From Clostridia bacterium (GTDB taxonomy: Bacteria > Bacillota > Clostridia > Oscillospirales > Acutalibacteraceae): 64,000 nt of DNA. Position 1 is the first letter of the stretch. Every line of letters begins with the position of its first letter. The stretch covers positions 58,351 through 122,350 of the forward strand of contig JAFYGK010000027.1 in assembly GCA_017543285.1 (NCBI GenBank), in the 5' to 3' direction. Below, one piece after another: positions 61,646-64,000 of this stretch. The notes beneath the pieces were generated by a model. The model was not told the origin of the DNA. It was given only the letters and a program-made list of their open reading frames with translations, and did not search any database. Both the position numbers and the translations under genes were made by a program.

Positions 61646-63031
61646 TTATTTGAAATTTCTGAAATCGGACGGGTCAAAACCTGCCTGTCCGTTCTGTCTT
61701 GCCGCCTTTGCCATGTTGCGGAGCATTTTGCTTTTGCTTTTTCCCGTGCCGCCGAACTGCTTCATCATCTTCTGCATCTGATCTATCTGCTTGAGCAGGC
61801 GGTTGACGTCCTCCACCTTCATGCCGCTTCCCGCCGCAATGCGACGCTTTCTCGGCGGACTGATAATGGAGGGCTTTTCTCTTTCCTCCGGAGTCATGGA
61901 GAGGATAATTGCCTCTACCCTGTCAAGCTGCCTTTCGTCAATATCGACGTCGCGCAGCTTTTTATCCATTCCGGGCAAACTGGTGAGCAGCGATCTGACC
62001 GAGCCCATTTTCTTTATCTGCCTGAACTGATCAAGCATATCGTTGAAGTCAAACTGGTTTCTTTTGATCTTTTCCAGCATTCTCTCGGCGTTTTTCTCAT
62101 CCATCTCGGCCTCAGCCTTTTCGATGAAAGAAAGGACGTCGCCCATGCCGAGTATTCTTGAAGCCATCCGGTCGGGGTGGAAGACCTCGATGTCCTCTAC
62201 CTTTTCGCCCACGCCTACAAATTTTATCGTCTTGCCGGTTACAGCCTTAACGGACAGAGCCGCGCCTCCGCGCGAATCGCCGTCCAGCTTTGTGAGGATA
62301 ACGCCGGAGATGTCAAGAGCATCGTTGAAGGCGGATGCCGCGTTTACGGCGTCCTGACCGGTCATGGAGTCAATGACGAGCAGTATTTCATGCGGCTGAA
62401 CCTGTTTTTTTATATCGCGCAGCTCGTCCATGAGCTTTTCATCTATGTGCAGCCGTCCTGCCGTATCGAGGATGACGTAGTCGTTGCCGTAATCGTTGGC
62501 GCGCTTCAACGCCTGCTTTGCTATTTTAACGGGGTTTTCGGTGCCCATTTCAAAGACCGGGACGCCGACCTTTCCGCCCATTACCTTCAGCTGATCTATA
62601 GCAGCCGGACGGTAGATATCGCAGGCGACAAGCAGCGGTCTGTGACTCTGGTTTTTAAGCATGAGTGCCAGCTTCGCGGCGTGGGTTGTTTTGCCTGAGC
62701 CCTGGAGACCGCAGAGCATAATGATGCACGGCGGCTTTGAGGGAGAACTGATCCTTGCCGCTTCGGTGCCCATGAGGCTTATAAGCTCCTCATTGACTAT
62801 TTTTATTACCTGCTGAGCGGGGGTAAGGCTTTCCATAACCTCTGCGCCGACAGCGCGCTCGGATACGTCAGCGATAAATTTTTTCGCAACCTTATAATTG
62901 ACGTCCGCTTCGAGCAGCGCCATGCGGACCTCGCGCATGGCTTCCTTGATATCACTCTGGCTGAGCTTTCCGTGCGACTTTAATTTTTTAAAAACCGCGG
63001 ACAGCTTGTCGGACAAGCCTTCAAATGCCAA
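61646..63031 (-). CDS. ffh: Signal recognition particle protein Ffh
   Basis: 461-residue SRP GTPase that targets membrane proteins with 4.5S/scRNA. The N domain starts AFEGLSDKLSAVFKKL. The G domain has GLQGSGKTTHAAKLA (P-loop), DTAGRLHID and TKLDGDSRGGAALS. The Met-rich M domain follows from about residue 300 (LTSLPGMDKKLRD, VEDVNRLLKQIDQMQKMMKQ). The SD GAGGTG lies 6 bases before a TTG at 63031, which gives the canonical MAFEGLS start; the GTG at 63040 overlaps the SD and is rejected. Confidence 0.97.
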   Translation of the reverse strand: MAFEGLSDKLSAVFKKLKSHGKLSQSDIKEAMREVRMALLEADVNYKVAKKFIADVSERAVGAEVMESLTPAQQVIKIVNEELISLMGTEAARISSPSKPPCIIMLCGLQGSGKTTHAAKLALMLKNQSHRPLLVACDIYRPAAIDQLKVMGGKVGVPVFEMGTENPVKIAKQALKRANDYGNDYVILDTAGRLHIDEKLMDELRDIKKQVQPHEILLVIDSMTGQDAVNAASAFNDALDISGVILTKLDGDSRGGAALSVKAVTGKTIKFVGVGEKVEDIEVFHPDRMASRILGMGDVLSFIEKAEAEMDEKNAERMLEKIKRNQFDFNDMLDQFRQIKKMGSVRSLLTSLPGMDKKLRDVDIDERQLDRVEAIILSMTPEEREKPSIISPPRKRRIAAGSGMKVEDVNRLLKQIDQMQKMMKQFGGTGKSKSKMLRNMAKAARQNGQAGFDPSDFRNFK

Positions 63032-63125
63032 AACTGACACCTCTTTTCAATTGATTGTTTATTTATCCGGCCGACCGGTCGGACGGTAAGCAGCGATATT
63101 ACCATAGTATAATGATTATGATCGG

Positions 63126-63449
63126 CTACAGGAGATTTTTTACGGTAAGCAGCTCCTGCTTTGCGTTTCCGGGTTTTCCCTCATCTATAAGGATGCACGC
63201 GGCGTCGAGATGTTTTTCCATCTCTCTGAGACGTCCTGCCAGGCCGAGCTTTTGCTCGCACTGAATCAGGAACGCTTCGCCTCTTTTGATATTGTCGCGC
63301 ACGCCTTGTCTTGTTATGCCTTCGTTTTCCGATATTTCCGACAGCGACAGATCTTCCTCATAGTAGCATTTGAGGCATTTAAGCTGTCTTTCGGGCAGAA
63401 GCGCGCCGTATTGGTCGAGCAGCAGTGCTGTACTCAGGTCTTTTTCCAT
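63126..63449 (-). CDS. ylxM: YlxM family SRP-associated DNA-binding protein
   Basis: 107-residue UPF0122/YlxM protein. It has a sigma-region-4-like helix-turn-helix: LPERQLKCLKCYYEEDLSLS, EISENEGITRQGVRDNIKRG, followed by a helical C-terminus. In Firmicutes ylxM precedes ffh, and the protein stimulates SRP GTPase activity in streptococci (established for that group). SD AAGAGGT precedes the ATG. It is the first gene of the SRP/rpsP/trmD operon. Confidence 0.94.
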   Translation of the reverse strand: MEKDLSTALLLDQYGALLPERQLKCLKCYYEEDLSLSEISENEGITRQGVRDNIKRGEAFLIQCEQKLGLAGRLREMEKHLDAACILIDEGKPGNAKQELLTVKNLL

Positions 63450-63473
63450 GATCAGACCTCTTGATAGATATTC

Positions 63474-63498
63474 TCTGTAAAGGAATTCGCTTTACAGA
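63474..63498. repeat. Palindrome at the start site of the ylxM-ffh operon
   Basis: TCTGTAAAG (63474-63482), 7 bases, CTTTACAGA (63490-63498): a perfect 9-bp inverted repeat directly after the -10 element. It could be an operator or a 5'-end hairpin. Confidence 0.6.
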
Positions 63499-63526
63499 TT
63501 ATACTATACTTCGGTTGATTTGTCAA
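63498..63526 (-). promoter_or_regulatory. Consensus promoter of the ylxM-ffh-rpsP-khpA-rimM-trmD operon
   Basis: On the minus strand TTGACA (63526-63521), exactly 17 bases and TATAAT (63503-63498). Confidence 0.88.
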
Positions 63527-63644
63527 CAAAGCGGCTTGTTTTGTTTGATCCGGCGGGAAAATTTCCTGATTTAAATAAAAAAGACAGGAAACGGCGTTAT
63601 GTCTTGTTGCAAATGTTAAAACGTAAATTAATTGTTTTGCGCTC

Positions 63645-63673
63645 TTGACTTTTTTGTGATGAGGGTATATAAT
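63645..63673 (+). promoter_or_regulatory. Promoter of tRNA-Pro
   Basis: TTGACT (63645-63650), 17 bases and TATAAT (63668-63673), 15 bases before the tRNA 5' end. Confidence 0.85.
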
Positions 63674-63687
63674 AATTAGCGTTAAAT

Positions 63688-63761
63688 CCGGGTGTGGCGC
63701 AGATTGGTAGCGCGCTTGAATGGGGTTCAAGAGGCCGCTGGTTCGATTCCAGTCACTCGGA
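63688..63761 (+). tRNA. tRNA-Pro (anticodon GGG)
   Basis: Complete 74-base cloverleaf. Acceptor CCGGGTG pairs with CACTCGG (one G-U); the D stem is GCGC/GCGC with loop AGATTGGTA; the anticodon stem is CTTGA/TCAAG with loop ATGGGGT (U33, anticodon GGG, G37); the T stem is GCTGG/CCAGT with loop TTCGATT. The discriminator is A, and CCA is not encoded. G36-G37 makes it a substrate type for TrmD. Confidence 0.95.
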
Positions 63762-63763
63762 TT

Positions 63764-63798
63764 AAAAGCAGGTGCCCTTTTGGGCGCCTGCTTTTTAT
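63764..63798 (+). terminator. Terminator after tRNA-Pro
   Basis: AAAAGCAGGTGCCC pairs with GGGCGCCTGCTTTT around a 4-base loop, followed by TTTT. The same hairpin recurs 144 bases downstream. Confidence 0.9.
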
Positions 63799-63878
63799 TT
63801 GCAATGTTTGGGTGAACCAGCGGCCTCGCAATAGTAATCATGGCCGCTTTGCGGTCGGTGTACGCGGAGCGTCAACGA

Positions 63879-63905
63879 CCGCTGGTTCGATTCCAGTCAC
63901 TCGGA
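63879..63905 (+). pseudogene. 3'-half fragment of tRNA-Pro
   Basis: An exact copy of the last 27 bases of tRNA-Pro, from the end of the variable loop to the discriminator, without a matching 5' half. The preceding bases cannot form an acceptor, D or anticodon arm with it. Confidence 0.85.
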
Positions 63906-64000
63906 TTAAAAGCAGGTGCCCTTTTGGGCGCCTGCTTTTTATTTGCAATGTTTGGGTGAACCAGCGGCCTCGCAATAGTAATCATGGCCGCTTTGCGGTC

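Larger units (their letters stand above)
63735..64000. repeat. 144-bp direct repeat carrying the tRNA-Pro 3' half
   Basis: 63735-63856 is identical to 63879-64000 over all 122 bases visible; the second copy runs off the window. Each unit contains the variable-loop/T-arm/acceptor half of tRNA-Pro, the terminator, an inverted 14-base copy of tRNA sequence and a short hairpin (GGCCGC-TTT-GCGGTC). The 22 bases 63857-63878 complete the 144-bp unit. Confidence 0.92.

Noticed and set aside
63735..64000. Repeat at the window end as a CRISPR array
   Set aside because: The repeated unit is 144 bp, with tRNA sequence and a terminator inside and no short repeats with variable spacers.

Overview
The window reads as about 64 kb of an anaerobic clostridial (Firmicutes, probably Oscillospiraceae/Ruminococcaceae-like) chromosome. 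Reasons: a SCIFF ranthipeptide with its radical-SAM maturase, an IspH-ribosomal protein S1 fusion, AddAB instead of RecBCD, YlxM/Ffh, RsfS/YqeK/NadD and PlsX/ACP/Rnc neighbourhoods, a class B sortase, near-consensus sigma-A promoters (TTGACA-N17-TATAAT) and frequent TTG start codons behind strong Shine-Dalgarno (SD) sites. Base composition is near 50% GC. Nearly everything is housekeeping. I see no prophage, insertion sequence or CRISPR array.

Layout. 1-4.5 kb (+): 3' part of a nucleoside kinase, an MTA/SAH nucleosidase-type enzyme, a SpoVB/MurJ-like flippase and MazG. 4.6-7.6 kb (-): a polysaccharide deacetylase lipoprotein and a MATE transporter. 8.1-12.2 kb (+): ddl-murI-DUF1934-argS, combining D-amino-acid supply for peptidoglycan with arginyl-tRNA synthesis, then a class B sortase. 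13.4-16.4 kb (-): the SCIFF operon (precursor, hairpin, radical SAM maturase, PLP decarboxylase). 16.4-19.3 kb (-): a DUF4153/DUF4173 membrane protein and a DUF2975/Xre pair whose promoter carries a perfect palindrome. 19.4-27.3 kb (+): a DUF1292 protein, a probable 6S RNA and addBA. 27.3-30 kb (-): a Usp-like protein, a small exported protein and an LRR lipoprotein. 30.2-31.8 kb: a Nudix hydrolase convergent with an EamA transporter. 32-39.6 kb (-): ispH/rpsA, plsC, cmk, a HI0933-type flavoprotein, rarA and glyA. 39.9-43.3 kb: a BspA-type LRR exported protein and an unknown lipoprotein. 43.5-63.5 kb (-): rpsU, leuS, rsfS, yqeK, nadD, rnc, an ACP-like gene, plsX, trmFO, topA, a TrmH-family methylase, a coiled-coil protein, coaD, rsmD, uvrC, an HPr-like gene and the ylxM-ffh-rpsP-khpA-rimM-trmD operon. 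63.7-64 kb (+): tRNA-Pro(GGG) followed by a 144-bp direct repeat containing the tRNA 3' half.

Most notable points: (1) the ACP-like protein between plsX and rnc has Asp where the phosphopantetheine Ser should be; (2) the SCIFF precursor has Gly at the expected thioether acceptor position and an extra Cys, and a hairpin separates it from its maturase; (3) trmD is interrupted by a single-base frameshift that removes its conserved C-terminus, about 3.3 kb from tRNA-Pro(GGG), a tRNA of the class TrmD modifies; (4) the tRNA 3' half plus terminator is duplicated at 144-bp spacing, with an inverted copy of tRNA sequence inside each unit; (5) several perfect palindromes overlap promoters. Everything here was read by eye. 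No alignment, structure prediction or database search was run.
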